Source: Planctomycetota bacterium
Lineage (GTDB): Bacteria > Planctomycetota > Phycisphaerae > WQYP01
Reading direction: 5' to 3'
Length of the DNA stretch: 53,633 nucleotides
Assembly: GCA_021827645.1 (NCBI GenBank)
Contig: JAKAVA010000064.1
Location: forward strand, 1 to 53,633
The notes beneath the pieces are model-generated. The model made no database searches. It saw only the letters and a list, made by a program, of their open reading frames with translations, and was not told the DNA's origin. Below, one piece after another: positions 1 to 9,137 of this stretch (position 1 is the stretch's first letter; each line of letters opens with the position of its first letter). The translations under genes were made by a program, and so were the position numbers.

Positions 1-142
1 TAAGGGGGCCTTCTGCCCACAACCGTAAAAAACCTGCAGCCATGCCACCGATGTATATACAACCATGCATATCTCAGCACTGCCGCGATGACCGTGAATA
101 ATCCGGGCTAGCCACCTAGCGCGTGGCTTTTTGGAGATTAAG

Positions 143-559
143 ATGGGCCGTGAGGATGCTGCCACCCCGGGACGGGGGCTTCTTTGTCTGAGCCAAGCGT
201 TACTGTTTGCGGCGGCGGCAGTCACCATCGCCAACCACCTTCTCCTGAGGCTTATGTCACAGGTTTGGTTTATTCGCATAATGATGCCGGCGCCCACACG
301 GGTTCGAGGCGAAGGTAGAGCGTTGTTGTCCCCCTTAACTCCGACGCTTGCAACACCATCAGGGGTACTCGCATTTGGTGCGGAGCCATGGTCCTATCTG
401 GTTGTTGTTGCAGCCTCGATAACCTGGCTGGCGATTCTGGTGCTGCTGTACCGGGGACGGATGCAAGCGGCATTTTTTTGGTGGTGTACTTTGTTTCTGT
501 TTGGTGCGATCCTGCTTGCTGCGATCGGGCCGCGTGCCATCCCTCTTGCGGTCGAGTAG
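143..559 (+). CDS. small integral membrane protein, unknown function
   Basis: I do not recognise this family. The protein is about 138 aa with hydrophobic segments near residues 13-37, 80-101 and 110-129, so it probably spans the inner membrane about three times. I place the start at the ATG at 143 because GGAG lies 6 bases upstream; a TTG at 131 would add four residues. The next gene starts about 35 bp downstream on the same strand, so the two probably form one transcript. Small membrane proteins of this kind also follow the RHS tips near 39.6 and 40.2 kb, so an immunity-like or accessory role is possible, but that is inference only. The region upstream lies mostly outside the window. Confidence 0.6.
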   Translation: MGREDAATPGRGLLCLSQALLFAAAAVTIANHLLLRLMSQVWFIRIMMPAPTRVRGEGRALLSPLTPTLATPSGVLAFGAEPWSYLVVVAASITWLAILVLLYRGRMQAAFFWWCTLFLFGAILLAAIGPRAIPLAVE

Positions 560-594
560 CTGCACCAAAACGTCCTATGGTTGCGGGGTAACCC

Positions 595-1302
595 ATGTCG
601 ATCCAGCACCAAATCCGTCGGGGCCGTGTACTGCCCGCGATTCATTTCGCGGGCCTTGCAGCGCTCGTAGCCGTGGTGGCGGCATTTGCCCGGTGGCCGG
701 GCACTGCCGTGGTGTTGTTCCTGTGTGGCGGGCTCCTGTGGCTGGGGACGCTCTGGGCCGCGAGCTACCGCTTGAAAAGGAGACAAGGCACCGATGTGAG
801 CCTTCGGTCCGCCTTCACCAGCATAGTGCCTTGGTATATGCAGGTGCCCGTATGCGGGCTCGCTGTACTCGCGATCGCACTTCTACCCTACGCGGTGGCC
901 TATCGAATAAACTCAGTTGAGATCAGGAAAATTGAGCGATACGACCGTTTCTTTTACGCGGTCGCCTTCACAGTTAACAGCAAGGCGGCGCCACCACGCG
1001 GCGTGAAGGAATTGCTGCGAGAAGTCGCAGCGGAGGAGAACTCTGCGGCCGTGAGGAGGTTTTTGTTCGTTTATGTACAGTTGGGGCACGCCACGACTGA
1101 TTCGTTGAAAAATGCTGCAGCCATGGCAAGCAAGTTTATGGTACGAAATGTGCCATCGGCCGCGGGCGTGCGGATCGATGGCCGCTGGCAAGAACTGCTG
1201 CTCCGATCTGCCGTGTTCAGCGACTACGCTAATGGGCGGGCCTATTATTATCTGGTGACGGATGACGGATCACTTTTGATTAGACCGGTGGGGCGAAAAT
1301 GA
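595..1302 (+). CDS. membrane-anchored protein of unknown function
   Basis: The product is 235 aa and not recognised. It has two closely spaced hydrophobic segments (about residues 13-33 and 36-56), a third near residues 83-103, and then a soluble C-terminal half of about 130 residues with charged stretches (for example VEIRKIERYDRFF). This suggests a membrane anchor with a soluble domain on one side. The start is the ATG at 595, with GGGG 6 bases upstream. It follows the preceding small membrane gene closely, so the two are likely co-transcribed. No catalytic motif was seen. Confidence 0.65.
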   Translation: MSIQHQIRRGRVLPAIHFAGLAALVAVVAAFARWPGTAVVLFLCGGLLWLGTLWAASYRLKRRQGTDVSLRSAFTSIVPWYMQVPVCGLAVLAIALLPYAVAYRINSVEIRKIERYDRFFYAVAFTVNSKAAPPRGVKELLREVAAEENSAAVRRFLFVYVQLGHATTDSLKNAAAMASKFMVRNVPSAAGVRIDGRWQELLLRSAVFSDYANGRAYYYLVTDDGSLLIRPVGRK

Positions 1303-1394
1303 ATCTTTGCCATTATGCGGTGGCTCTGTCGATACTGGGGGCAGCCATGTATTTTGACGGATGCAACAGGGCGGCAGCTTCCGGGCGCCGCCCC

Positions 1395-1500
1395 GGCGCG
1401 TTATGATTTTCACGGTGAGGCAATTTTGAGACCGTAGCATGGTCGGGATAAATGAATTTCCGTTGCCCGAGTGCACCGGTGAAGGGTGTGGTGGCGGAAC
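1395..1500 (+). repeat. decayed copy of the RHS-tip start module
   Basis: The segment TTTTGAGACCGTAGCATGGT followed by a frame reading MVGINEFPLPECTGEGCGG matches the start of the RHS tips at 38783, 40910 and 43936, where the same frame reads MVAINEILLRECTGE. Similarity stops after the CGG codons and no RHS core follows. The shared upstream block CGGCGCGTTATGATTT also occurs at about 49456. It is a relic or the edge of an insertion unit, not a gene. Confidence 0.6.
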
Positions 1501-1541
1501 GCGAAACCCGCCGCGCGAAGCGCGGCTCCATGCTTGCTCAC

Positions 1542-1575
<34 letters not shown>

Positions 1576-1594
1576 GCTGGCGCAGCCGGCCCGT

Positions 1595-1815
1595 CGGCCC
1601 ATGTCTCACACCAAGCCACAAAGAAGAGAACGCCAAGACCGTACGATAAAGCTAATGAATTCACTGCGGAAACCTCCGCGAACCTCTGAGTCCCCCTGCG
1701 GTTAAATCGGTTTCTCTCTCTCTTTCCCTGCGGTTGGCGGTTATCCACCGCGGTGCGACCGGCGGATTAAATCCACCGGCAGGCATTTACCCTGAGCGCG
1801 ATTCACCTGATCTGC
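1595..1815 (+). repeat. dispersed intergenic repeat, copy near left end
   Basis: The block begins CCCATGTCTCACACCAAGCC and ends around TGATCTGCGGGC. The same phrases in the same order occur at 49564-50520 (three tandem copies of the first part, then the second part once), and related inverted phrases occur at 38580-38690. This marks a multi-copy noncoding repeat family in this genome. Confidence 0.65.
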
Positions 1816-1888
1816 GGGCACCACTGGCTGCGGCCGCCCTGAAAAATGGGGATGCCCAAAATCCAAGAAGACCCACTCGCCTGATCGT

Positions 1889-1917
1889 TTGACCCCATAT
1901 GGTGCTGCCTGTATTCT
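1889..1917 (+). promoter_or_regulatory. sigma70-type promoter of ilvC
   Basis: TTGACC at 1889-1894 and TATTCT at 1912-1917 are separated by exactly 17 bases, close to the housekeeping consensus. Transcription would start near 1925, giving a leader of about 45 bases before the ilvC ATG at 1972. No attenuator or leader peptide is evident in that short leader. Confidence 0.65.
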
Positions 1918-1971
1918 CACGAATCTGTATAGGGTTAGGTATTTTGTGTATCGGTTAAGGATTCAATCAAC

Positions 1972-2991
1972 ATGTCCTCCAATGCAGTTTCTCTCAAGAT
2001 TTACTACGAAAATGAAGCTCCCCTTTCGGGCCTGGCGGGGAAAACGGTCGGCGTGCTGGGGTATGGCTCGCAGGGGCACGCCCACGCCCAAAATCTTCGG
2101 GATAGCGGCGTCAAAGTGATCGTTGCCAACCGCAAAGATTCCGCCAATGGCAAGTTGGCCATCGAGCACGGTTTTGACCCGATGAGCATTCCCGATGTGG
2201 TTAAAGCCGCTGATCTTATCATTGTCACACTGCCCGATGAATTACAGCCCGAGATTTATGAGAAGGAAATCGCTCCCAACCTGCGGGGCGGAAAGACCTT
2301 CGGTACGACGCACGGCTTGAATATTCACTTCAAGCAGATTGTTCCGCCTCCGGATGTGGATGTGGTAATGATTGCACCCAAAGGGCCCGGGCACCTGGTG
2401 CGAAGTGAGTATGTGAAAGGTGGCGGAGTTCCGTGCCTGGTGGCCGTGGCTCAAGATGCGTCCGGCAAGGCTCTGCAGACGGCTCTGGCCTGGGGTAACG
2501 GCGTCGGCGGCGCCCGGGCGGGCATCATCCAAACCACGTTTAAGGATGAGTGCGAAACCGATCTCTTCGGCGAACAGGCCGTGCTCTGCGGTGGCCTCTC
2601 GGCGCTGATCAAGGCCGGCTTTGAAACGCTGGTGAAAAATGGCTACCCGCCGGAGATGGCGTATTTTGAATGCGTCCATGAGGTGAAGTTGATTGTCGAC
2701 CTGATCTATCAGGGCGGTTTGAATTACATGCGCTACAGCATCAGCAATACCGCCGAATACGGCGACCTGACGCGCGGCCCCCGCATCATCACCGAGCAGA
2801 CCAAAAAGGAAATGCAGAAAATTCTCGATGAAATCACCTCCGGCCAGTTTGCCCGCGAATGGATGGCGGAACACAAGGCCGGCAAGCCGAAATTTAACGC
2901 CCTTTACGAGGCGGATAAAAATTCGCAGGTTGAGGTGGTCGGCAAGCATTTGCGAAGGATGATGAAGTGGATTGCCGCCAAGGAAGTCTGA
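1972..2991 (+). CDS. ilvC: ketol-acid reductoisomerase (NADP+), class I
   Basis: This enzyme converts 2-acetolactate or 2-aceto-2-hydroxybutyrate to the dihydroxy acids of valine, leucine and isoleucine synthesis, using Mg2+ and NADPH in the cytoplasm. The 339-aa length fits the short class I form. The N-terminal Rossmann motif [13 protein letters not shown] sits at about residues 30-42, followed by the NADP-binding loop with NRKDS. The C-terminal all-helical domain has the acidic metal-binding segment [13 protein letters not shown] from about residue 190. An AAGGA box lies about 10 bases upstream of the ATG. It has its own promoter, and no other ilv or leu gene is adjacent, so the pathway is split in this genome. 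Confidence 0.96.
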   Translation: MSSNAVSLKIYYENEAPLSGLAGKTVGVLGYGSQGHAHAQNLRDSGVKVIVANRKDSANGKLAIEHGFDPMSIPDVVKAADLIIVTLPDELQPEIYEKEIAPNLRGGKTFGTTHGLNIHFKQIVPPPDVDVVMIAPKGPGHLVRSEYVKGGGVPCLVAVAQDASGKALQTALAWGNGVGGARAGIIQTTFKDECETDLFGEQAVLCGGLSALIKAGFETLVKNGYPPEMAYFECVHEVKLIVDLIYQGGLNYMRYSISNTAEYGDLTRGPRIITEQTKKEMQKILDEITSGQFAREWMAEHKAGKPKFNALYEADKNSQVEVVGKHLRRMMKWIAAKEV

Positions 2992-3064
2992 TGCCGCAGT
3001 TTGACGGCGGACCGTCTGCCGACCGTGTTATCTCATTGGGCGAAGTGGCGGAGGCGGTGCGGCG

Positions 3065-3490
3065 ATGAGCATTACTTTCACGGATGCCTTGGATCATGTG
3101 GCGATTGCCGCCGACGATACCGATGCCCTGGTGAAATGGTATCATCGGATGCTCGGCCTCGTGGTCAAAGCTCAGACCGAGCCGCAGCAACCCTCTGGCC
3201 AGCGAACGTATCTGATTGGACCACCGTCTGTTGAGGGTGTTCATTGCGGTATGATGCTGGAGATCATGCCGCGCAACGAGCACGTGCGACGGCCGCGCGA
3301 CAGTCATGATCCGGGAATCAGCCATGTGGCGTGGCGTGTGACTGATTTTGATGCCGCGTATGCACATTTATCCTCTGGCGGCGTAGGATTTGTGGGGGCG
3401 GTGGTGCAGGCGGTCGGGGGTGGAAGACTGATATCCTTCGTGGATTGCGAAGGTAACTTGATGCAGATTGTGGAAAGATCGCGAGGCTGA
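3065..3490 (+). CDS. VOC-family protein, methylmalonyl-CoA epimerase/glyoxalase-like
   Basis: The 141-aa protein has the paired beta-alpha-beta-beta-beta modules of the vicinal oxygen chelate superfamily. Candidate metal ligands are the His in LDHVAI near residue 9, the Glu in MMLEIM near residue 63, the His in ISHVAW near residue 83, and a Glu in QIVER near the C-terminus. The first helix (DALVKWYHRMLGL) is typical of epimerase and glyoxalase members. The substrate cannot be told from sequence. A GGAGG box lies 9 bases before the ATG. The stop codon overlaps the start of the S49 peptidase gene (TGATG), so the two are likely translated from one message. Confidence 0.8.
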   Translation: MSITFTDALDHVAIAADDTDALVKWYHRMLGLVVKAQTEPQQPSGQRTYLIGPPSVEGVHCGMMLEIMPRNEHVRRPRDSHDPGISHVAWRVTDFDAAYAHLSSGGVGFVGAVVQAVGGGRLISFVDCEGNLMQIVERSRG

Positions 3491-4536
3491 TGCTCATGAA
3501 CTTCTCTTCCCGCATGCCCGTTTCGGGACGTACCGGAAAAATTTCCTCCGTATTTTGCATGCTCCTGATGTTTGTCGGCTGCATGTCCCTTGCGGGTTGC
3601 GGCGACCGCGCCCTGCAGATATCGCTGGTGCCGGTAAGTCCGCGCATCAGGCCGCAGGTGGTGCATAAAACGCATCAATGGTTTAACTGCAATCGCGTGG
3701 CGATTGTGGATGTAAGCGGGATGTTGCTTGACGGATCGACTGCATCATGGCTCGGTTCTTCGCATAACCCGGTGAGTGACTTTGCTCAGACGCTCCATTC
3801 CATCGCCAAAGACCCGCGCGTCAAGGCCGTTGTGCTTCGGATGAACACGCCTGGTGGTACCGTAACGGCCAGTACCATCATGTATAACACCCTGAAACGA
3901 TTTGAACGAAAAACACATAAACCGGTCGTGGTTTCCATGATGGATGTGTGCGCCAGCGGCGGATATTACCTCTCTTGCGCCGCTGATTATCAGATGGCGT
4001 ATCCCACAACCATTACCGGCTCCGTCGGGGTGATTGTTCAATTATTCAATTTCCGCCACACGCTGCAATACCTCGGCGTCACGGCGCCGGCATTTGCCAG
4101 CGGCCCGGATAAAGAAACCGGTTCACCCTTTTCCAAGATGACACCCTCACAGAAAAAAATTATCCAGGGATTTGTCCGTGAATTTTTCGCCCGCTTTGTG
4201 CATGTCGTCAAGTCTTCGCATCCACAGGTTAATCCGAAGCTCTGGCCGATGCTCACCGACGGTCGTCCGCTAACGGGAATCGACGCCCTTCGCTATCACA
4301 TGATTGACGCCCTCGGCGGTCTGCATGCCGCCATCCGCAAAGCCAAGGCGCTCGCCCATATCAAGCACGCGACCATTGTGCTTTATAAACGCAATGGACA
4401 CGACACCGGATCGATTTACGCCAAAAGTAATCTCGGCGGCAAGGGTGGCAATTTTAACATGGTCAACGTCAATCTCTCCGGTGCCGCCATGTCCACTTTC
4501 CTGCATCCCAATTTCCTCTATATGTGGGAACAGTAG
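3490..4536 (+). CDS. S49-family signal peptide peptidase (SppA-like) lipoprotein
   Basis: Members of peptidase family S49 cut residual signal peptides in the membrane or act on envelope proteins. The N-terminus carries a hydrophobic stretch ending in the lipobox LAGC at about residues 34-37, so the protein is predicted to be a lipoprotein. The central core has VVLRMNTPGGTV, then the nucleophile motif ASGGYYLS with Ser156, then ITGSVGVI, all hallmarks of the SppA fold. At 348 aa it resembles the single-domain SppA36K type rather than the 67-kDa tandem form. The start at 3490 overlaps the VOC stop; an ATG at 3496 is an equally possible start. Confidence 0.85.
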   Translation: MLMNFSSRMPVSGRTGKISSVFCMLLMFVGCMSLAGCGDRALQISLVPVSPRIRPQVVHKTHQWFNCNRVAIVDVSGMLLDGSTASWLGSSHNPVSDFAQTLHSIAKDPRVKAVVLRMNTPGGTVTASTIMYNTLKRFERKTHKPVVVSMMDVCASGGYYLSCAADYQMAYPTTITGSVGVIVQLFNFRHTLQYLGVTAPAFASGPDKETGSPFSKMTPSQKKIIQGFVREFFARFVHVVKSSHPQVNPKLWPMLTDGRPLTGIDALRYHMIDALGGLHAAIRKAKALAHIKHATIVLYKRNGHDTGSIYAKSNLGGKGGNFNMVNVNLSGAAMSTFLHPNFLYMWEQ

Positions 4537-4776
4537 TTTTCACGGCGAGCCTCTCCCATTGCGTTACGTTTTCCGCCTCAGGTCAGGGGCACCGCACGGT
4601 CCTTCCCCGTTGCCATTCTGCCCGGCGCAGATGGCCTGCGTGACACCGGTTCGACGGCCGAACGCACAGGAAAACTAAACAAAACAGAAATAGAACGTTA
4701 AGATGACAATGGTAGGTTAACGGCGGTTATGGATTTGATGCCGCCCCACCATGGGCGTTATGCGCTAAGGAGTGAA

Positions 4777-7467
4777 ATGCAACGGCCATCCCTCTCGCGT
4801 CCCCGAACAGGGGCCTGTGTGTCAGGTTCAAGATTATTTGCGTTCGTCGTAGCGGCGGTATGCTGGTCGGCGATCGCATCCGGCGCAACGCTGACACATC
4901 AACTGCCCGACGGTAGAGTCGTCGCACCGGTTGGAAAAACGATTCAGACGGCTAATTTTCCCGTCGGTGTGGTTCGACAGCACGGTACGATTGTGGTGGA
5001 ATCGGCGGGCGTGTCGGCAATTCAGTCTCTGCAGGGCTACAACAAAAAATTGCAACCGAATATGGTGCTGCATTTCCTCAAATATCAGCATCTGTGGCAC
5101 AGCCTCAAACTTCCCAATGTGGTGACCAATCAGAGCCTCTTTCAAGGTTTGGTCCGCGGGCCCTACGGCATGATCTATGCCGCCGGCGGAGTGTCGGATA
5201 ATTTGCTGGCGATCAAGGTGACGCAGGATGAACTCAAGATCGTCCGCGAATTCCCGCTCACCGGCCAGAGTTTTCCGAAGGATCAATACCCGTATGTGAA
5301 TCAGGGCCCCCCCGGGCCTCCCCTGTTTTATCCCGATTCTGCCGCCATCAGCGGTAAATTTGCATTTGTTACGGGGTTACTCAGTAACAGCCTTGCGCGG
5401 ATCAATCTGCGCTCCGGTGAGACGACCTACACCAATGTCGGTTCGTATCCTTACGAGGTTATCACCGCCGGACGCTATGCCGTGGTAACCGACTGGGGCG
5501 CCGACTCGGTGCGCTTCATCGAAAAGAGGAATCTCAAGACCCGGGCGGTTGTTCGTCTCGGTCCTCCGACCGGGCCGCATAATCGTCTGCCCGGCATCCA
5601 TCCCACTGCCGTCGTGTACGATCACGCGGATCATTCAGTCTGGGTGGCCTGCGCCAACGCCGACACTCTTTCCGAAATCAGCCTTACAACCTTCAAAGTC
5701 ACCCGCACCATTGCCGATCTCCCCTTTCCCGATGCGCTTCCCGGCACATTTCCTGATGCGCTGGCCGTCTGGCATACACGCCTTTTCGCCTGCAATGCCG
5801 GCAATGATGATATTGCCGTATTTAATACCGCCACCGGCAAACTCCTCGGCTTGATCCCCACCGGCTGGTATCCAACCGATGCGGTGATCAGTTACGGTCA
5901 ACTCCTCGTCACCAGTACCAAGGGTGTTGGATTCGGGCCAAACCCGCACGGCAAGTGGATCGGTAATTGCATTCCCGGTTCACTGCAGATGATCCCGCTG
6001 CGGGAACTCAAGCGTCAACTTCCTCTATGGACCCACGAAGCGCTGAGCGATTTGCGCATGACCGCCGCGGATCGCGCCCGGTTATCCGCCGCCAATCTCC
6101 GGGCTACCGCATGGCTGCATCAACACATCCACCATGTGGTATTTATTCTGCGAGAAAACAAAACCTTCGATGAAGATTTCGGCACCTATTCGCGGGCCGG
6201 AAAATGGGCCGACCCCAAACTTGATCTTTATAACGAGAAAGAACTTCCCAATGCCTACGCCTTGGCGAATCGCTTCGGCCTCATGGTGAATTACAAGGTG
6301 GACGGCGAAGTGACGGCCCAGGGACACCAGTGGACGACCTCCGGCGAGGATGGCGATTTTGTGCAGCGGACCTGGCCCATGTATTACTCCGGCCGGGGGC
6401 TTTCCGAAAATCCCGGATGGACTGAGCCTCTGGTCGGCAGTGCGTTTAATTCGACGGACGGCTTCGGCGGGACAGACAACCCCTATTCGGATTACACCGA
6501 TCTGAAAAAACTGGGCCGCTGGGCCAATCCGTGGATATCGTATCCCAATGGCATGTTTATTTTTAATGATCTGCTCGATCATCATGTTTCGTTTCAGGAT
6601 TTCGGAGAATTTGTCTCGCGCAGCGAGATAGGAGATATTTCGGCTGCGATGCACGCCCATCTGCAGGTTAATTTCCCCGGCTGGAATCGATTTTTCCTTG
6701 ATACGTACCGCGCAAAAATAGTCAATGAATTCATCCATTCGCATTCTGGCGATATGCCCGCACTCATGTACATCTGGCTGCCGGATGATCACACCGCCGG
6801 TCGGCAAGCGGGATACTACACCCCGGATTATTATGTGGCCAATAATGATGAAGCCACCGGCGAAATTGTCGCCGCGCTTTCAAAACTCAAATCATGGCGG
6901 CATACCCTGGTGTTCGTCACCGAGGACGATGCCCAGTCCGGTGCCGATCATATCTCGGCTCATCGCAGTTTGGCGCTGGTGATTGGCCCATGGGTGAAAC
7001 GGGGCGTGTTGGTCACGCATCCCTATTCTCAGATTAATATCCTCCGCACGATGGAGGCGATTACCGGTGTGCCGCCTATGTCGCAGTGGGATGCCGGCGC
7101 ACAGGTCATCAGCGGCATCTGGGCCAACACTCCCGACACATCTCCCTATCATCTTCGGCCGATTCGCGTAAAAATGGCTCTCAACCCGGGCCATGTTTCA
7201 GTCGGACTTATGGCACGGATGAAGGCTGGCCGCACCGGTCATTGGCTCTCGCCGCGGTGGCTCAAACTCCATCCGATGAAGGCCGGGAAACTGTCGGAAT
7301 ACGGCCCCACAACGCTGCTGAAGGTCCCTGGTCCGGAGCAGCTCAAACAGGAATGGATCGCATCCAAAGGCGTCGCTTCATATCGGCGGCTGCAAGCCTA
7401 TATTAAAGCGATGGCCAAGCGTCGCGGCGAAAGTATTTATCAGATTGTCGCCTCGGATGGGCAGTAA
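4777..7467 (+). CDS. secreted beta-propeller/alkaline-phosphatase-superfamily phosphoesterase
   Basis: The product has two parts: an N-terminal YncE/YVTN-like beta-propeller (about residues 90-430, with repeats such as GRYAVVTDWGADSVRF and FACNAGNDDIAVFNTATG) and a C-terminal phosphoesterase domain (about residues 450-800). The latter begins HVVFILRENKTFDEDFG, where the Glu-Asn-Lys-Thr-Phe-Asp signature of phospholipase C/acid phosphatase relatives is intact, and continues with LPDDHTAG and VTEDDAQSG, likely metal sites. I choose the ATG at 4777 because AAGGAG lies 4 bases upstream and a signal peptide then follows directly (RLFAFVVAAVCWSAIASGA); a further in-frame ATG is at 4729. The protein is probably periplasmic or extracellular. 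It precedes an MFS transporter by 23 bp, so the released product may be imported by that transporter. Confidence 0.85.
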   Translation: MQRPSLSRPRTGACVSGSRLFAFVVAAVCWSAIASGATLTHQLPDGRVVAPVGKTIQTANFPVGVVRQHGTIVVESAGVSAIQSLQGYNKKLQPNMVLHFLKYQHLWHSLKLPNVVTNQSLFQGLVRGPYGMIYAAGGVSDNLLAIKVTQDELKIVREFPLTGQSFPKDQYPYVNQGPPGPPLFYPDSAAISGKFAFVTGLLSNSLARINLRSGETTYTNVGSYPYEVITAGRYAVVTDWGADSVRFIEKRNLKTRAVVRLGPPTGPHNRLPGIHPTAVVYDHADHSVWVACANADTLSEISLTTFKVTRTIADLPFPDALPGTFPDALAVWHTRLFACNAGNDDIAVFNTATGKLLGLIPTGWYPTDAVISYGQLLVTSTKGVGFGPNPHGKWIGNCIPGSLQMIPLRELKRQLPLWTHEALSDLRMTAADRARLSAANLRATAWLHQHIHHVVFILRENKTFDEDFGTYSRAGKWADPKLDLYNEKELPNAYALANRFGLMVNYKVDGEVTAQGHQWTTSGEDGDFVQRTWPMYYSGRGLSENPGWTEPLVGSAFNSTDGFGGTDNPYSDYTDLKKLGRWANPWISYPNGMFIFNDLLDHHVSFQDFGEFVSRSEIGDISAAMHAHLQVNFPGWNRFFLDTYRAKIVNEFIHSHSGDMPALMYIWLPDDHTAGRQAGYYTPDYYVANNDEATGEIVAALSKLKSWRHTLVFVTEDDAQSGADHISAHRSLALVIGPWVKRGVLVTHPYSQINILRTMEAITGVPPMSQWDAGAQVISGIWANTPDTSPYHLRPIRVKMALNPGHVSVGLMARMKAGRTGHWLSPRWLKLHPMKAGKLSEYGPTTLLKVPGPEQLKQEWIASKGVASYRRLQAYIKAMAKRRGESIYQIVASDGQ

Positions 7468-7490
7468 ACCAAGAGCGTCGGGGGCATCGG

Positions 7491-8894
7491 GTGAGTGAAA
7501 CGCCGGCTATTGAATCTGCGGAATCAGATCCTCTTCTGGAGCAACTCGATTCCGCCCCAATGACTCGCTTGCACAAGCGCCTCGTTCTGGCGGCGGGACT
7601 GGGTGTTTTTCTGGATGGATATGATCTCGTGATCATCGGCATCGCCATGATCTTCATCCATCGGCAGTGGCATCCATCCCACGTCGAAAGCAGCATGCTC
7701 GGCTCGGCCGCACTGGCTGGGGCGCTGATCGGGGCGCTTTCCGCCGGTCGGATAGCCGATCGCTTCGGCCGCAAAGTCATTTATGTGATTGATCTGATCA
7801 CTTTTTTCGCCTCGGCTCTCATGTGCGCCCTGGCATGGAATATAGGGGTGCTGATCGCGTTTCGCCTGCTGCTGGGCATCGGTGTGGGGGCCGACTATCC
7901 GCTCTCCGCCACCTATCTGGCTGAATTTTCGCCCAGGAAAAGCCGCGGGGCCGCCATCACGCTCATGTTCGGTCTCTGGTCCATCGGCGCCATCACCGCC
8001 GGATTCACCGGCCTGGCCCTCTGGCAGATCGGCCCGTCGAACTGGCGCTGGATGCTCGGGTTGGGGGCTCTGCCGGCCATACTCGTCATCTGGCTCCGCC
8101 GCGATCTGCCCGAATCTCCGCGCTGGTATTTGCGCCGTGGAAATGTGGCAGCCGCCGCCGCGGTGGTGAAGCGCCTCCGGCCCTCCATCTCTCAGGCGCA
8201 GCTCGATGAGATTCTCGCCCACGAACACAACAGAATCATCACACCTGCCCCATCGTGGACAATATTATTTTCCCGCGAGCTCATCCGTGCCACCCTTCTG
8301 GCCTGCCTTCCGTGGTTCATCATGGATCTCGTCGGGTATTACCTGACGATCTATCAGCCCACCATTCTCAAGCATCTCGGTTTTGTCGGAGTCTGGGACC
8401 GCATTCTCGGCTCGACGGTATTGAGTTTTTCATTCCTGATCGGCTTTGTTCCGCTGGTTCTGCTGGTGGACCGCATCGGACGGATCGTGCCCCAGATCAT
8501 CGGTTTTCTGGGCAGCGGATTGTGTCTGGTCGTCGTCGGTGCCATTGCCGGCACGGCCGCTTCCAACGGCGGTAAATTCACGCCCGCCATGGTGGCCGTG
8601 GCCTTCGGGTGTATGCTGTTTTCCACAGCGTGTAATTCCTTCGGGCCGGGCAATACAACCTACATGATTCCGGCGGAGGTGTATCCGACGAGTGTGCGGG
8701 CAACGGGTCATGGATTTGCCACTGCGTTTTCGCGGTTCGGAGCTGTTATCAGTACGTTTTTTCTTCCGCTGCTTGAATTACACATCCCCAAGCCATTGTT
8801 TTTTGATCTGCTTGGTGGTCTGAGTCTGCTGGCAGCGTGGCTGACGTGGCAGTTCCGCATCGATTCGCGCCAAAAGCCCCTCGCGCAGGAATAA
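7491..8894 (+). CDS. MFS transporter, metabolite:H+ symporter type
   Basis: This is a 12-segment major facilitator of 467 aa. The first segment carries GVFLDGYDLVIIG, the acidic motif of the metabolite and phosphate:H+ symporter families. The loop 2-3 signature GRIADRFGRKVIY and the repeat-half motif LVDRIGRIVPQ are present, and AEVYPTSVRATGHG is the typical loop 10-11 motif of this group. The start is a GTG at 7491 behind GGGGG. Substrate is not determinable; inorganic phosphate or an organic anion would fit the adjacent phosphoesterase. The gene is 23 bp behind that enzyme and probably shares its transcript. Confidence 0.85.
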   Translation: MSETPAIESAESDPLLEQLDSAPMTRLHKRLVLAAGLGVFLDGYDLVIIGIAMIFIHRQWHPSHVESSMLGSAALAGALIGALSAGRIADRFGRKVIYVIDLITFFASALMCALAWNIGVLIAFRLLLGIGVGADYPLSATYLAEFSPRKSRGAAITLMFGLWSIGAITAGFTGLALWQIGPSNWRWMLGLGALPAILVIWLRRDLPESPRWYLRRGNVAAAAAVVKRLRPSISQAQLDEILAHEHNRIITPAPSWTILFSRELIRATLLACLPWFIMDLVGYYLTIYQPTILKHLGFVGVWDRILGSTVLSFSFLIGFVPLVLLVDRIGRIVPQIIGFLGSGLCLVVVGAIAGTAASNGGKFTPAMVAVAFGCMLFSTACNSFGPGNTTYMIPAEVYPTSVRATGHGFATAFSRFGAVISTFFLPLLELHIPKPLFFDLLGGLSLLAAWLTWQFRIDSRQKPLAQE

Positions 8895-8985
8895 CACCTC
8901 CCTCGCCAGCCCGACAATCCGCGACGATATGTGCGGTTTGATGATATTCTGCTGCGTGGCGGTTCGGCCTCAATAGAATAGGGAG

Positions 8986-9062
8986 GTCCCTGCGGGACTG
9001 TAGGCCCCTTACCAGCGCCGAACGGTAGAGCCCTTTCATGAAGGGCCGGAGCTGGTGGTAAG
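8986..9062 (+). ncRNA. candidate structured leader RNA ahead of methyltransferase
   Basis: The gap between the MFS gene and the methyltransferase holds three nested or adjacent inverted repeats. GTCCC-TGC-GGGAC lies at 8986-8998. An outer stem pairs CTTACCAGC (9008-9016) with GCTGGTGGTAAG (9051-9062, two-base bulge), and encloses the hairpin GCCCTT-TCATG-AAGGGC (9030-9046). This arrangement is more ordered than expected by chance and could be a cis-regulatory RNA, but it matches no riboswitch class I know. A TTTTTT run follows at about 9082-9087. Confidence 0.35.
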
Positions 9063-9137
9063 TGATGGCGTTTTGGCTATCTTTTTTAACGCGCTGCGTG
9101 ACGGAATAGGATTGATAATCATTCCCGGAGCAGAAAC

